Assembly (NCBI RefSeq): GCF_021390335.1
Contig: NZ_JAJUXK010000009.1
Span: 1 to 64,000, forward strand
Source of the DNA: Dyadobacter sp. CY343
Lineage (GTDB): Bacteria; Bacteroidota; Bacteroidia; Cytophagales; Spirosomataceae
DNA: 64,000 bases
Reading direction: 5' to 3'
The translations under genes were made by a program, and so were the position numbers. The notes under the pieces were generated by a model that saw nothing but the letters and a program-made list of their open reading frames with translations, did not search any database and had not been told where the DNA came from. Positions 16,546 to 26,200 of the stretch are shown piece by piece (positions within the stretch are counted from its first letter, which is position 1; each line of letters opens with the position of its first letter).

Positions 16546-17205
16546 TTATGATTTGGCAGTCTGAACCTCAGGGTCGGTCAAATCGAGGCGATAAATTTCC
16601 ATGATATTTTCCAGTAATTTTTTGAAATTGATATTCAGGTCAATCAGGTTTCCGGAGTGTACATCAAATACCCAACCGTGAACGGTCAAACCTCGGTCAC
16701 GTTGCGCCTTTTGCACTTCTGCCGTTTTAATTACATTGATACATTGCTCCTCTACGTTCAATTCAACTAATCTTTTGTAACGCTGTTCTTCATTTTCTAT
16801 GGCAGCCAATTCATTTTTATGAGTCCGGTACACGTCTCGAATATTCCTTAACCAAGGATTTAATATCCCAAGGTCACCGGATTTCATTGCTGCCTGCACA
16901 CCACCACAATAGTAATGCCCACAGACAACGACGTGTTTTACCTTAAGATGCTCCACAGCATAATTGATCACTGACATGACGCTCAAATCGGTGTTCGGTA
17001 CCATATTAGCGATGTTTCTCAGAATAAATGCTTCGCCAGGTGCGATGCCCATCAGTTCTTCGGCAGAGACACGGCTATCTGAACAACCTATGTAGAGAAT
17101 GTCGGGAGTCTGTCCCTTGGAAAGGTCACTGAAGTAATTGGCCTCCTGATTAAGCTTGCTTTGAACCCAATTCTGATTGTTTTTGAAAATTTGTGAGATA
17201 TCCAT
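16546..17205 (-). CDS. can: Beta-class carbonic anhydrase
   Basis: Hydrates CO2 to bicarbonate in the cytoplasm. Zinc ligands are visible: CSDSRV (Cys and the Asp-Arg dyad) near residue 42 and HYYCGG (His and Cys) near 100, and the whole protein follows E. coli Can (ILRNIANMVPNTDLSVMSV, then GWVFDVHSGNLIDL). Start set at ATG 17205 (MDISQIF), because the ATG at 17250 adds 15 residues that the family lacks. It stands alone with no operon partners. Confidence 0.93.
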   Translation of the reverse strand: MDISQIFKNNQNWVQSKLNQEANYFSDLSKGQTPDILYIGCSDSRVSAEELMGIAPGEAFILRNIANMVPNTDLSVMSVINYAVEHLKVKHVVVCGHYYCGGVQAAMKSGDLGILNPWLRNIRDVYRTHKNELAAIENEEQRYKRLVELNVEEQCINVIKTAEVQKAQRDRGLTVHGWVFDVHSGNLIDLNINFKKLLENIMEIYRLDLTDPEVQTAKS

Positions 17206-17390
17206 TTCGGTAGTGGTAATGTTAGAATTTGAAAAACAAGTTTTAATCAAATTTCCTCAATCCAGATGAATTCCCTACGATATTAGAGCTGTTTTAATGT
17301 ATTTATATTGAATGTCTATTGTTTTTGCCATGAGAAACTTTTAAAACAGCTTGACGGTGAGTGAATGTGCTGGGATCCGCATTAAGCCTG

Positions 17391-17561
17391 CTATCTTGCA
17401 ACGGTAGCATTCAGCTCAATATTCAATGTGTCGTTCAGGGCAACGACTTGGAGCAGCGTAACAGCCTGTTTCATTTCGTGCTTTGCCACGAATTCCTGAA
17501 ACAGGTCAAAACAGTTATTGATAAACTCTTCTGTGGAGGTCGAGTAAATCGTGAGCTTCAC
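17391..17561 (-). CDS. Small unknown protein coupled to the SnoaL-like gene
   Basis: A 56-codon frame begins with GTG whose bases overlap the TGA stop of the upstream gene (TCGTGA), a classic translational-coupling arrangement. The product (starting MKLTIYSTSTEEFINNCF, continuing LFQEFVAKHEMKQAVTLL) has the regular hydrophobic spacing of a real helical protein and ends at TAG 17391. I do not recognise the family. The plus-strand frame over the same bases lacks such character. Confidence 0.5.
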   Translation of the reverse strand: MKLTIYSTSTEEFINNCFDLFQEFVAKHEMKQAVTLLQVVALNDTLNIELNATVAR

Positions 17562-17911
17562 GATATTTCGATGACGAATGCTTTTAGTTCAGCCATCTTG
17601 CCATCCCGAAAACGCCAGACATCGCAATAGGAGTAATCAACTTTTTTTCCACTTTCATCTTTCATGCTGATCTTTCCAATTGCGGTCAGGAAATCACCTT
17701 CGGCAATCAAATGTTCGACATCAAACTCTGGCGGTTCCACATATGCTGATTTCATATATTCCCGGACCGCAGCCTTTCCCTGCAATGTCTGATCACCGAC
17801 AAATTCATACATTAAATCTTCGGTGCAAAAAGATAGAAATCCTTCATTATCTCCTTCTGCCACAGCAGCATTTGCTGCTAATAATGTGGCCTTATTATCT
17901 GAATTCATCAT
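17558..17911 (-). CDS. SnoaL/ketosteroid-isomerase-like (NTF2-fold) protein
   Basis: 117 residues, full length for the small NTF2-like family: an N-terminal helix pair (NKATLLAANAAVAEGDNEGF, then LSFCTEDLMYEFVGDQTLQG), a middle AAVREYMKSAY and a beta-sheet core ending YCDVWRFRDGKMAELKAF. The family covers isomerases, hydrolases and ligand-binding proteins, so the function cannot be named. It overlaps a downstream GTG-start small gene by 4 bases. Confidence 0.8.
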   Translation of the reverse strand: MMNSDNKATLLAANAAVAEGDNEGFLSFCTEDLMYEFVGDQTLQGKAAVREYMKSAYVEPPEFDVEHLIAEGDFLTAIGKISMKDESGKKVDYSYCDVWRFRDGKMAELKAFVIEIS

Positions 17912-17946
17912 TGAATAAAGTTTATGTAAAACGGGTTACTGCACTT

Positions 17947-18138
17947 TTATATCGGCAGTGTTTCCAAAAAATCAAGTAGCATAATTAGACTTAAAAATCC
18001 GTAAATAGGATTTAAAAGCCCTCCCATGTAATCACCATAAGTACCAAATTCATCTGTCGTGTTTGGGAGGGTTTCTAATTCATCGAGATATACTTGCCGA
18101 ACTTTATAAAAGAGGACAATGCCCCCGGCAACTATCAC
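17947..18138 (-). pseudogene. Fragment of a small membrane protein
   Basis: A 63-codon frame with only a GTG start, encoding one membrane helix (IVAGGIVLFYKV), a short linker and the block FGTYGDYMGGLLNPIYGFLS. That block is characteristic of a widespread family of two-helix membrane proteins with a long cytoplasmic tail; here the tail is absent and the N-terminus is missing an ATG. Probably a truncated remnant. Confidence 0.4.
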
Positions 18139-18552
18139 AAAAAAAATGGGGTGCTAAGATTTAGTTTCGGGAAACCAATTTTTGAAATCAATTTTCATGC
18201 GTTACAAGTTAGTAACGACGAAATTGCAAAAATCAAACTGGTTTTTTTGCTAAACCCTCTGATTTCAATATTTCGTCTGATCGCGATTTTTCAAAAAGCA
18301 TACTTTCTCCTACACAGACCCCCAACACGCACTGCAAATAATGCAATAGCACCCACCCCTCCACGCATCTGATTTGGGTTTAGACTGAGTGGTTGCCCCG
18401 GTACCATGAGTGGCCACTCTCGTAAGCTTCTTAGATGCACGAAAACAAAAGTATATTTTTCCGCACCTCAGCGCCCAATTAAAATTAAATTTAGAATAGC
18501 ATTGGTATTGTCGATCTAGGACTGTAGTTGCCCGTATCGTGCGTTCTCGGGT
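18139..18552. other. Gap without a supported gene
   Basis: AT-rich and without coding character on either strand beyond short chance frames; it lies between two decayed genes and is probably relic sequence. Confidence 0.4.
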
Positions 18553-18770
18553 TTAGTGGGTAACTCGTCCGTTCTCTAACCACTCCTTCAATTCAATCAA
18601 GCGAAGCCGGCAACTATCTGACCCTTTGTAGTCTGGGCTCACCTTCAACATGTTCAATTCTGAGGCGATAAACTTTGCGAGACTTTCAACGGTCGTGTAT
18701 TTGTTTATTTAATTGGGCCTTCGGGTAATTCCCGCTCCGCAAAATAGTCAACCAGCTCGCTTGTTGTCAT
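18553..18770 (-). pseudogene. Small DUF6965-like gene with one-base deletion
   Basis: From ATG at 18770 the frame reads MTTSELVDYFAERELPEGPI then hits TAA. If one T is restored in the AAATAA run the frame continues KLNKYTTVESLAKFIASEL, LKVSPDYKGSDSCRLRLI and ELKEWLENGRVTH to a stop at 18553, giving a complete 72-residue protein. The arrangement resembles small Bacteroidota proteins of the DUF6965 type (unknown function), a tentative match. Confidence 0.6.
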
Positions 18771-18975
18771 AAATGTTAATCGTTGGTTGCTCAAAGTTAC
18801 AAGATGACCCACTGAAAAAGGTCAAGAATTTTATCAGTCAGATAGCAGAGAAGGTCGATTTAGTTGAATTTACTTTTCGTCAATGCAACAAATCAGGGGC
18901 TTTAACTAGGGCATCTTTTGTTTTGTGGAAATGTTAACAGATCGTTAAAAAATTGCAAAAAATTCATGTAGCCCG

Positions 18976-19006
18976 TTTGCTGTCATGTGCTTAAAGGTTA
19001 CATTTG
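18976..19006 (+). promoter_or_regulatory. Bacteroidota-type promoter
   Basis: TTTG at 18976-18979 and TACATTTG (TAnnTTTG) at 18999-19006 with a 19-base spacer match the -33/-7 boxes of the Bacteroidota primary sigma factor. Transcription would start just upstream of the ATG at 19028. Confidence 0.6.
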
Positions 19007-19027
19007 GCCAAACAAAATTTATACTTT

Positions 19028-19507
19028 ATGAAAAAATTTACCCGTCCAATCATCAAAAGTGCCTTTCTGTTTTGTGCTGTTCTGCTTCTCAGCTTTTCTT
19101 GTGAAGATCACACCGTTCCTGAGGTCTTGCCGGTTCTAAAAACTCTTCCAATTACTCAAACCAGAGAGAACCCACCACCATTTGAAAGTATGTACACCAA
19201 TCGTTACCGATTGGTAGTAGAAAATGTAGGCAATGTGCCTGTTTCAAAATATGGAATTGTTTTCACAACTTACCGTTCTGGCGAAACTCCCAACCCGAAC
19301 AAGACGCCAACGGTAGATGCGCAATTTCCATCACATGTGTTCCCAGATGCTTTTGGTGAAGGGGAGAAGTCTTTCGACCAAGGAGGTAACTATCCATTAC
19401 GCACAGACGTTTACCAGCGCGCCTATGCTATCCTAGCCGATGGACGAATCATCTACGGTGATGTCGTTTGGACAGTAGCGGGAAAAGTTACGCCGATCCA
19501 ACAATAG
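19028..19507 (+). CDS. Unknown lipoprotein
   Basis: Start at ATG 19028 (a TTG 24 bases upstream would add residues before the signal peptide). The N-terminus MKKFTRPIIKSAFLFCAV, then LLLSFSCED, is a lipoprotein signal with Cys in the lipobox. The remaining 135 residues have no recognised domain; the segment YRLVVENVGNVPVSKYGIVF looks like a beta-sandwich strand pair. A promoter is placed directly upstream and a strong hairpin downstream, so it is a single-gene unit. Confidence 0.7.
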   Translation: MKKFTRPIIKSAFLFCAVLLLSFSCEDHTVPEVLPVLKTLPITQTRENPPPFESMYTNRYRLVVENVGNVPVSKYGIVFTTYRSGETPNPNKTPTVDAQFPSHVFPDAFGEGEKSFDQGGNYPLRTDVYQRAYAILADGRIIYGDVVWTVAGKVTPIQQ

Positions 19508-19686
19508 TATCAATCAGCAACCTAATAGCCGTGGCGATGTTCCCCGGCTTTGCTATATGGTACTCTTGATGAAGACGAGCGCTGGTTTATCCTACAATGT
19601 AACCTACACCTTTGTTTGTTATGAGCTTATCCAACTCGATATCTGTCATTTTCGAATCGAGTATGCGTAACGACCAAATAAAAAAA

Positions 19687-19721
19687 GGGCATAATGGATT
19701 GTAATACAATCCATTATGCCC
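19687..19721. terminator. 17-bp perfect hairpin, bidirectional terminator
   Basis: GGGCATAATGGATTGTA and its exact complement TACAATCCATTATGCCC are separated by one base, preceded by AAAAAA. It lies between the convergent lipoprotein and GH32 genes. Other sequence in 19508-19857 is noncoding apart from the repeat that follows. Confidence 0.75.
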
Positions 19722-19728
19722 CTTAACT

Positions 19729-19776
19729 GTACCCGCAACCGAACAAATGTCGAACGGGTTGCTCTATGATTTGCAG
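19729..19776 (-). repeat. 48-nt tRNA-3'-half-like repeat, copy 1
   Basis: Read on the minus strand: CTGCAAATCATAGAGCAACC, then GTTCGACATTTGTTCGGTTGCGGGTAC in two parts; the GTTCGA with flanking GCAACC/GGTTGC resembles a tRNA T-arm with an enlarged loop, followed by a hairpin terminator as after a tRNA gene. A second copy is at 31774-31821 (43 of 48 identical). No tRNA 5' half is present, so it is not a functional tRNA. Confidence 0.6.
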
Positions 19777-19857
19777 ACTATTGCATCCTTAACGCTTGCG
19801 TAGGCACTAGTCAATGGCAATCGCATGCAATCAACAGCAGTTCATTGGGTTATCGGA

Positions 19858-21360
19858 TTATTCTACCGAAGGTTTCAAAACCGTGTATTTTAAATTATCA
19901 ACAGTAATGCCAGAAACGGATTTGATAGACAGTTTAGACATCGGGGTTTCCGGAAAGAAAATATCCGTCATTACTGTAAGTCCGTTGTCTGCAAAAAGCT
20001 CCACGGATGCTACGTCTGCAATCAATGTGAGTGGAATGTCACTTCCCGTTGCAAACCTTGGTGCAATGTGCTTTTCTCCAAAACCCTTTTCAAAATCAAT
20101 TGCACCGGATTTCGAACGGTCAATGTAGAATTGATTTTTGGCTTTGTCATAACCAACTACCAGTTCGTTACCCGCTTCATTGGCCAGCACAATGGAGAAA
20201 TCTGCTGTGTTCTTGGTCGTTAGATCCAGGCGGAAAAGTCCGGTTTTGTTCTTTGCTGTTTCCGTCAGATCCAGCTGATCTTTCACTTTTACATTCTTCA
20301 TCGAGAATGTTGTGGTGTTCAAAACATCCAGTTCTTTGACAGGAACCGACGTCAGGTAAGTTTCTTTACCGACTGTTTTCAGACCCAATTCCCGGGCAAT
20401 TGTATTGGCGCTTCTCCAAGGATCTGTCGGAACCTGATTGGCATATTGCCAGTTGCTCATCCACCCCATCAGAATGTTGCGGTTGCCTGTGTTTGCAAAT
20501 GTTACAGCCGCGTAATTATCCGTTCCAAAATCCAGCCATTTGGTTTCTTTGGAATTGGAAGTGAATGTTTTTCCGTCAAAATCTCCCAGGAAATATTGTC
20601 CTGCCGAGCCCTTATTTGGACCGCCCGGGTTAATGTTTACGATCAGCACCCAAATATCTTTTCCTTCATGTTTGATCGGGAAAAGATCAGGGCATTCCCA
20701 AACGCCGCCGTGGCCGCCTTCATTCGCACCGAATTCACTTTCACGCGTCCAGGATTTCAAATCAGGAGATGAATAAAACGTAATGCGATCTTTGGTTGCC
20801 AACGTCATCACCCATTTTTTCTGAGGCTCAAACCACCGCACTTTCGGATCACGGAAATCGGTTATGCCCGGATTTTGAAGCACAGGATTTCCTTTGTATT
20901 TCGTCCACGTTTTACCGTCGTCCAGGCTGTATGCAATGCTCTGCGTTTCGTGTTTGCCCGTTTTTTGCTTTTCCTGAACTGGATCGTGATGCGTGAAAAT
21001 AGCGACCAATGCGTCTTTACCGAATCCAGCCGTATTATTTTTATCGACAACAGCGCTTCCCGAAAAGATGTAACCCAGACTATCCGGATACAAAGCAATC
21101 GGCTGCTCTTTCCAGGCGATCATATCCTTACTTGTCGCATGTCCCCAGTGCATCGGGCCCCAGATTTTATCATCCGGATAATATTGATAAAACAAATGGT
21201 AAATCCCATTGTGAAACACCATCCCATTCGGATCATTCATCCAGTTGGCTTTGGGTGTAAAGTGGAATTGCGGACGGTATTTTTCTTTGAACGCCTGAGC
21301 CATGGCGCTCGAGCCGGTTATAGCGCAAATGAGGAGTAATACAATGATTATTTTTTTCAT
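19858..21360 (-). CDS. GH32 fructan beta-fructosidase (levanase/inulinase type)
   Basis: 500 residues from ATG 21360; the signal peptide KKIIIVLLLICAITGSSAMA ends near AQA. GH32 catalytic motifs are complete: WMNDPNGMV (nucleophile Asp), FRDPKV (transition-state Asp) and WECPDLFP (acid/base Glu), followed by a C-terminal beta-sandwich. The enzyme hydrolyses beta-fructosidic bonds of fructans or sucrose outside the cytoplasm, releasing fructose. It is the last gene of the fructan operon, behind SusD, separated by a heptamer-repeat spacer. Linkage preference (levan or inulin) cannot be read. Confidence 0.93.
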   Translation of the reverse strand: MKKIIIVLLLICAITGSSAMAQAFKEKYRPQFHFTPKANWMNDPNGMVFHNGIYHLFYQYYPDDKIWGPMHWGHATSKDMIAWKEQPIALYPDSLGYIFSGSAVVDKNNTAGFGKDALVAIFTHHDPVQEKQKTGKHETQSIAYSLDDGKTWTKYKGNPVLQNPGITDFRDPKVRWFEPQKKWVMTLATKDRITFYSSPDLKSWTRESEFGANEGGHGGVWECPDLFPIKHEGKDIWVLIVNINPGGPNKGSAGQYFLGDFDGKTFTSNSKETKWLDFGTDNYAAVTFANTGNRNILMGWMSNWQYANQVPTDPWRSANTIARELGLKTVGKETYLTSVPVKELDVLNTTTFSMKNVKVKDQLDLTETAKNKTGLFRLDLTTKNTADFSIVLANEAGNELVVGYDKAKNQFYIDRSKSGAIDFEKGFGEKHIAPRFATGSDIPLTLIADVASVELFADNGLTVMTDIFFPETPMSKLSIKSVSGITVDNLKYTVLKPSVE

Positions 21361-21445
21361 ATAGTTAGTTTTGAGCTGTTGGCTTTTAGCCAAAGGGTTA
21401 ATGCGTTAAAGTTTAACAGGTTAATTTTCTCAGGTTAAAGGTTCA

Positions 21446-21489
21446 AAAAGCCAACAGCCAACAGCCAACAGCTAACAGCTAAAAGCCAA
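21446..21489. repeat. Heptamer repeats (AGCCAAC/AGCTAAC)
   Basis: About six tandem 7-base units (AAGCCAACAGCCAACAGCC, then AACAGCTAACAGCTAAAAGCC) fill the SusD-GH32 spacer. A degenerate inverted piece lies at 21371-21393. The same unit recurs at 52754-52793 and 56170-56212. Confidence 0.85.
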
Positions 21490-23208
21490 TCACCATCCCA
21501 CATTCTGCTTATACAAGCCGCTGCTGAAATTGATTTGGTTCAATGGTATAGGCAGATATTCATCCCGGCCTGCTGTAAATCGGGCATCTCCCAAATGCGT
21601 TGCCCTTGTTTTCTCAATCTGGAAATAGGCATTAATGGTTTCAGCCGCAGCGCCCCAGCGAACGAGGTCGAAGAAATGATAACCTTCACCAGCGAATTCA
21701 AGTCGTCTTTCCCAGCGAAGTGCCATTCTTGCATAGTTCTGTGTCCAATCCGAACTTTTAACGTAAGGTTGAATTTTAAAATTAGCAGTTGGTTTGCCGT
21801 CTGCTTGTACCAGCAAACCGGTACTTGCCGCTGCGCGGGCACGGATCCTGTTGATCAAAGGAAGTGCTTCGTCTTGTCTACCCAGTTCTATCAATGCTTC
21901 TGCTTTCCAAAGTAATACATCGGCGAACCGGATAATCTGCCAGTTTTTGGCGCTGGACATAAAAGGCGGCACTTTTTGAAACGAAGGGTCCGTCGGCAAA
22001 ACTACTTCTTTAATGCTCGCGAAAGCGCCGTAAACCGCCGGAGCACGGGCCCAGGATTTTTGGAATACATAGCTTTTCCCATATTTAAACGGAGCATTGG
22101 GTCTTGCCACGGTGTGGTCCAGCCGCGGATCGAAAGAGCTGGTCTGGAAATCGAGCGATGCTGCCACGTCATTAGCAGCGTAGTTTTGAAACAGAGGCAG
22201 TCCGTCAGCACTTGTTTTGAATGAATTGATCAGGTCATGGCTTGGAACGTGGAAACCGCAGCAGCCGTATTCCTGGTTCATCGTATAATTGAGCGCATGC
22301 CCGTAATCAAGCCTGCCGAGCGGCGTACCGTCATTTTTTGAATATTGGATTGCAAAAACGGACTCCGGACCGTTTTCGGTTGCTGTTAAAAAGTTGTCAG
22401 CAAAATCAGCACTCAGGTTATACTTTCCGGAGTTGATCACCTCATCACAAAGCGCATTTACTTCTGTTAGCAAGGCTTTGTTTATGGTTACTACGGCATT
22501 GGTTTCGTTTTGTTCGTAAGCCTTGTACAAAAGGGTTTTTGCCAGATAGGCTTTTGCTGAAATCTTGTTGGCCCGGCCTTTGTCACTTTGGTTGTCGGGT
22601 AAATTCTCAGCAGCACTTCGGAAATCCGCTTCTATTTTTGACCATAGTTCATCATTGGAAAGCTTATCATTTGAAATGGTCGGATAGTCGGTTTTGGCAA
22701 TGGTTTCGTCAATGTATGGAACATATTTGAACAGGATTTTCAGCAAAAAGTAGAAATGCCCTCTCAGGAAATTCAGTTCACCCATACGAGCTGCTTTTTC
22801 CGGATATTCCGCGTCGGACATTGCGCTCACCCTTCTCAATGCATCATTAGTCCGGCTGATACCGACGTACAATCTGAACCATACCTGGTCGATCAATGCA
22901 TTATCAACCCGGTTCAGCGAAAATGTTTCGAACAAATGGAATTCGGACAAATCACCCGGGCCATCGCCGCCTTTGTACATATCGCCTCCGCGAATGCTCC
23001 CATACGCCCACATACTGGAAAAAGGGGAGGTGTAATGATCGTTTCCTAGCGCGGAGTAGGCTGCTATAACCATTTTGTCCACATTTTCAGGCGTGTTTAA
23101 ATCGTCACCCGAAATGACCCCTTGTGCCGGTTCTACCAGCGCATCGTCGCAGCCCGTGAAAAGCAACATGAGCAATGTCAGGGCGTATATTAATTTTTTA
23201 GTGATCAT
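21490..23208 (-). CDS. SusD/RagB-family outer-membrane glycan-binding lipoprotein
   Basis: 572 residues; lipoprotein signal KLIYALTLLMLLFTGCDD. The SusD fold shows TPR-like helices (EKAARMGELNFLRGHFYF), the NKAKAYLAKTLLYKAY-type stretch, and the C-terminal LRWERRLEFAGEGYHFFDLV RW block typical of the family. It caps the SusC channel and delivers fructo-oligosaccharides. It lies 11 bases after the SusC gene in a fructan operon. Confidence 0.93.
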   Translation of the reverse strand: MITKKLIYALTLLMLLFTGCDDALVEPAQGVISGDDLNTPENVDKMVIAAYSALGNDHYTSPFSSMWAYGSIRGGDMYKGGDGPGDLSEFHLFETFSLNRVDNALIDQVWFRLYVGISRTNDALRRVSAMSDAEYPEKAARMGELNFLRGHFYFLLKILFKYVPYIDETIAKTDYPTISNDKLSNDELWSKIEADFRSAAENLPDNQSDKGRANKISAKAYLAKTLLYKAYEQNETNAVVTINKALLTEVNALCDEVINSGKYNLSADFADNFLTATENGPESVFAIQYSKNDGTPLGRLDYGHALNYTMNQEYGCCGFHVPSHDLINSFKTSADGLPLFQNYAANDVAASLDFQTSSFDPRLDHTVARPNAPFKYGKSYVFQKSWARAPAVYGAFASIKEVVLPTDPSFQKVPPFMSSAKNWQIIRFADVLLWKAEALIELGRQDEALPLINRIRARAAASTGLLVQADGKPTANFKIQPYVKSSDWTQNYARMALRWERRLEFAGEGYHFFDLVRWGAAAETINAYFQIEKTRATHLGDARFTAGRDEYLPIPLNQINFSSGLYKQNVGW

Positions 23209-23219
23209 GATTTCAAAAT

Positions 23220-26200
23220 TTAGAAAGTGACATTCAGTCCAATTGTTCCTATGACGGGTATGGGGAAAGCGAAGTTTGGAATCTCCGGGTCAGGACCTGT
23301 GAAAGCTTTGCTTTTGATTGTAAATAGGTTACTCCCTTGCAGATACAATCGCGCGCTTTGAATTTTCAGGTTATTCAAACTTTTGAAATTGAACCCGATC
23401 TGTGCGTTTCTCAGTTTCAGGTAGGAACCGTTTTCAATGAAGTAAGTCGAGAAGCGGCCTTCGTTATTTCTGTCTACCAATGTCAATGCAGGGATATCAG
23501 AATCTGTGTTTTGCGGCGTCCATGCGTCCAAAGTTCTTTCACCCCAGTTGGTACCCGTCCAGAGTGACGAGAAATCGGTGTAGGTTTTAAATTCGTTTTG
23601 AACCTTTACATTGATTCCCTGGAAGAAAAAGCTCAGGTCGAAATTTTTCCAGCTGACGGATGTATTGAAGCCATACATATATTTAGGCGTGCTGTTTCCG
23701 ATAAAATCCCTGTCCTGCGCGTCAATGGTGCCATCGCTGTTCAAATCTGCATATCTGATTCGTCCCACGCCTTTTCCCGGCTGGGTTGCAGCATTGTCTA
23801 CTTCGCCCTGATTCTGGAATATTCCGTCGGCTACGTATCCAAAGAAAGAATTTGCCGGGCGGCCTAGTATGGTCTTATCCGTTCCATTTCCCGGATAGGA
23901 TGCAATCACTTCTTTTGGTAGATAAGTAATCTTGTTGCGATACAGGGAGAAGTTTCCTGTCAGGTTGATTCTTAGGTCGTTGCCAATTTTTGTGTCATAG
24001 GAAAGCAATGCTTCGAAGCCACTGTTTTTCATCGAAGCGCCGTTTGTAAACCGGTTTCCACCGTCGCCGATCACAGCCAGATATGCCGGGCTGATCAGGA
24101 TGTCAGAAGTTTTTCTCTGGAAATAATCAACTGAACCAGTCAAAGTGTTGTTTAAGAAACCAAAATCCACACCAAAATTCGATTCTGCCAGAGATTCCCA
24201 TCTCAGCGCGTCATTGCCTTGTTGGATTAATGTAAATCCTGACGGAAGCTGGCCCGTGCCGTTGCCGCCAATGTCATAAGCACTGCCATTATCAAAGTCC
24301 CACGTCGGATCGCTGCCGTAAATGGCTGAGTATAAAGATTGCGTAGCATTGTTCGGAATTTCCTGGTTACCAGAGCGACCCCAGCCATATCTTAGTTTTA
24401 AATCAGAAATGAAAGGAATATCTTTAATGAATGCTTCCTCGCTCAAACGGTAACCCAATGAGAATGCAGGGAATGTTCCAAAGCGGTTGTCCTTTCCGAA
24501 GCGCGACGAACCATCGCGGCGTACGGTTGCCGATGCCAGGAATTTGTCTGCATAAGTGTAGTTGACCTTCGCGAAATAGGAGAAAAGTGAATTCGCACTG
24601 CCGCTGCCGCCGTTATTAATGTTGTTGCTTCCAGCATTCAAATAGGAATAATTGATATTCTCCAATGCCAGGCCTCTTCTGCTTGCCGAAAATTCCTGGG
24701 CGATATATCGGATACTTTCCTGTCCAACAAGGATTCCAATTTGGTGCTTACCGGTTTGAATGTCATAGTTTAATGTGTTTTGCCAGATCGAATTTCCCGA
24801 ATACTCCTGGAAGTTGGAAACCTGATTGGTTGGATCAGACAAGAAACCTGAGGTGTACGATTTCCGAAGCAGCCTTTTGTAACCACCGCTGTAATCAATT
24901 CCATAGCTGGTTTTCAGATGCAGTTTTGGGATAATTTCCAGGTCTGCAAATACATTACCGAAGAGTCGGTAGAAGTTGCCTTTGTTCTGTCTGTTGTCCT
25001 CGATGAGCCTGACAGGATTTTGTCGGTCAGTCATTCCTGAGGCAGGGCCGCCCCAGCCGCCATCCACGGTGTAAACCGGCACAACGGGCTGTGACACCAG
25101 TGAAGCAAACAAAATATCCGCAGTAGGAGACTGCACATCCTGGATGTAAGTAGCAGACAGATTTTCGCCGATTTTCAGTTTTGATTTAAAGAGCGAGAAA
25201 TCCGTGTTCAGCCTTGCAGTGTATTTTTTATTGTGCGTCGATTTTACAATTCCCTTATTGTCGTAATAGCCCAGTGAAAACATGGTATTTCCTTTTTCAG
25301 AACCATTGGAAATAGACATGTCGTACGATTGGATAATGGACTTTTGTGAAATCTCGTCATACCAATAAGTGTTTGCGGGCTTCATTGTTTTTGCTGCGTC
25401 AATAAATTCTGGATATTTTATCTGATTCAATGCCGGACTGTTGAAGTCGTTATTCCAATCATATTGATAAATCTGATTGGCGTTCGGATCTGCTTTGTCA
25501 TTCACTGCCGCTTGCCAATAAGCCCGGCCCCGGCCGTCTGCATTCAGTGTTTTTAATTTAGAAGCATAATCCTGAATTGAAGTGGAAATGTTAACATTCA
25601 ACCGCGATTGTCCGTTTTTTGCTTTTTTTGTCGTCACAATCACAACGCCATTGGCAGCCCGTGAACCATAAATGGTCGCAGACGAAGCGTCTTTCAAAAC
25701 TTGAATGGATTCGACGTCGGCCGGATTGATTTCATTCAATCCTCTTTTGGTAGGAATGCCATCGATGATGTAAAGGGGATCATTATTGCCCAATGTACTT
25801 CCTCCCCGGATTCTTACCGTAGCGCCTCCGCCGGGCGCTCCATCCGTGGTGATTAACACACCCGGCACTCTTCCCTGCAATGCTTTTGCGGGGTTACCCA
25901 CCTGGCTGTCCTTAATGTCTTTAATGCTCACCACGCTCACCGCACCTGTGATATCTTTCTTTCGCTCAGACTGATAGCCGGTAACAACCACTTCGTTCAG
26001 GCTTTTTGAATCGTATTCCAGCGTCACATCCATGACACTGTTGGTGCCTGGAACCACTTCACTTGGCACCATGCCAACATAAGAAAATACCAGCGTTGCA
26101 CCGCTATTAATGCTAATGCTGTACTTTCCATCGGCATCGGATAATGTGCCATTGGTTGTACCCTTTTCCAGGATACTTACGCCCGGAAGTGTGACACCGG

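Noticed and set aside
19729..19776. tRNA gene
   Set aside because: Only a 3'-half-like segment with an enlarged T-loop; no D-arm or acceptor 5' strand upstream.
21446..21489. Short regular repeats that might be a CRISPR array
   Set aside because: Units are 7 bases without spacers and no cas genes are present.
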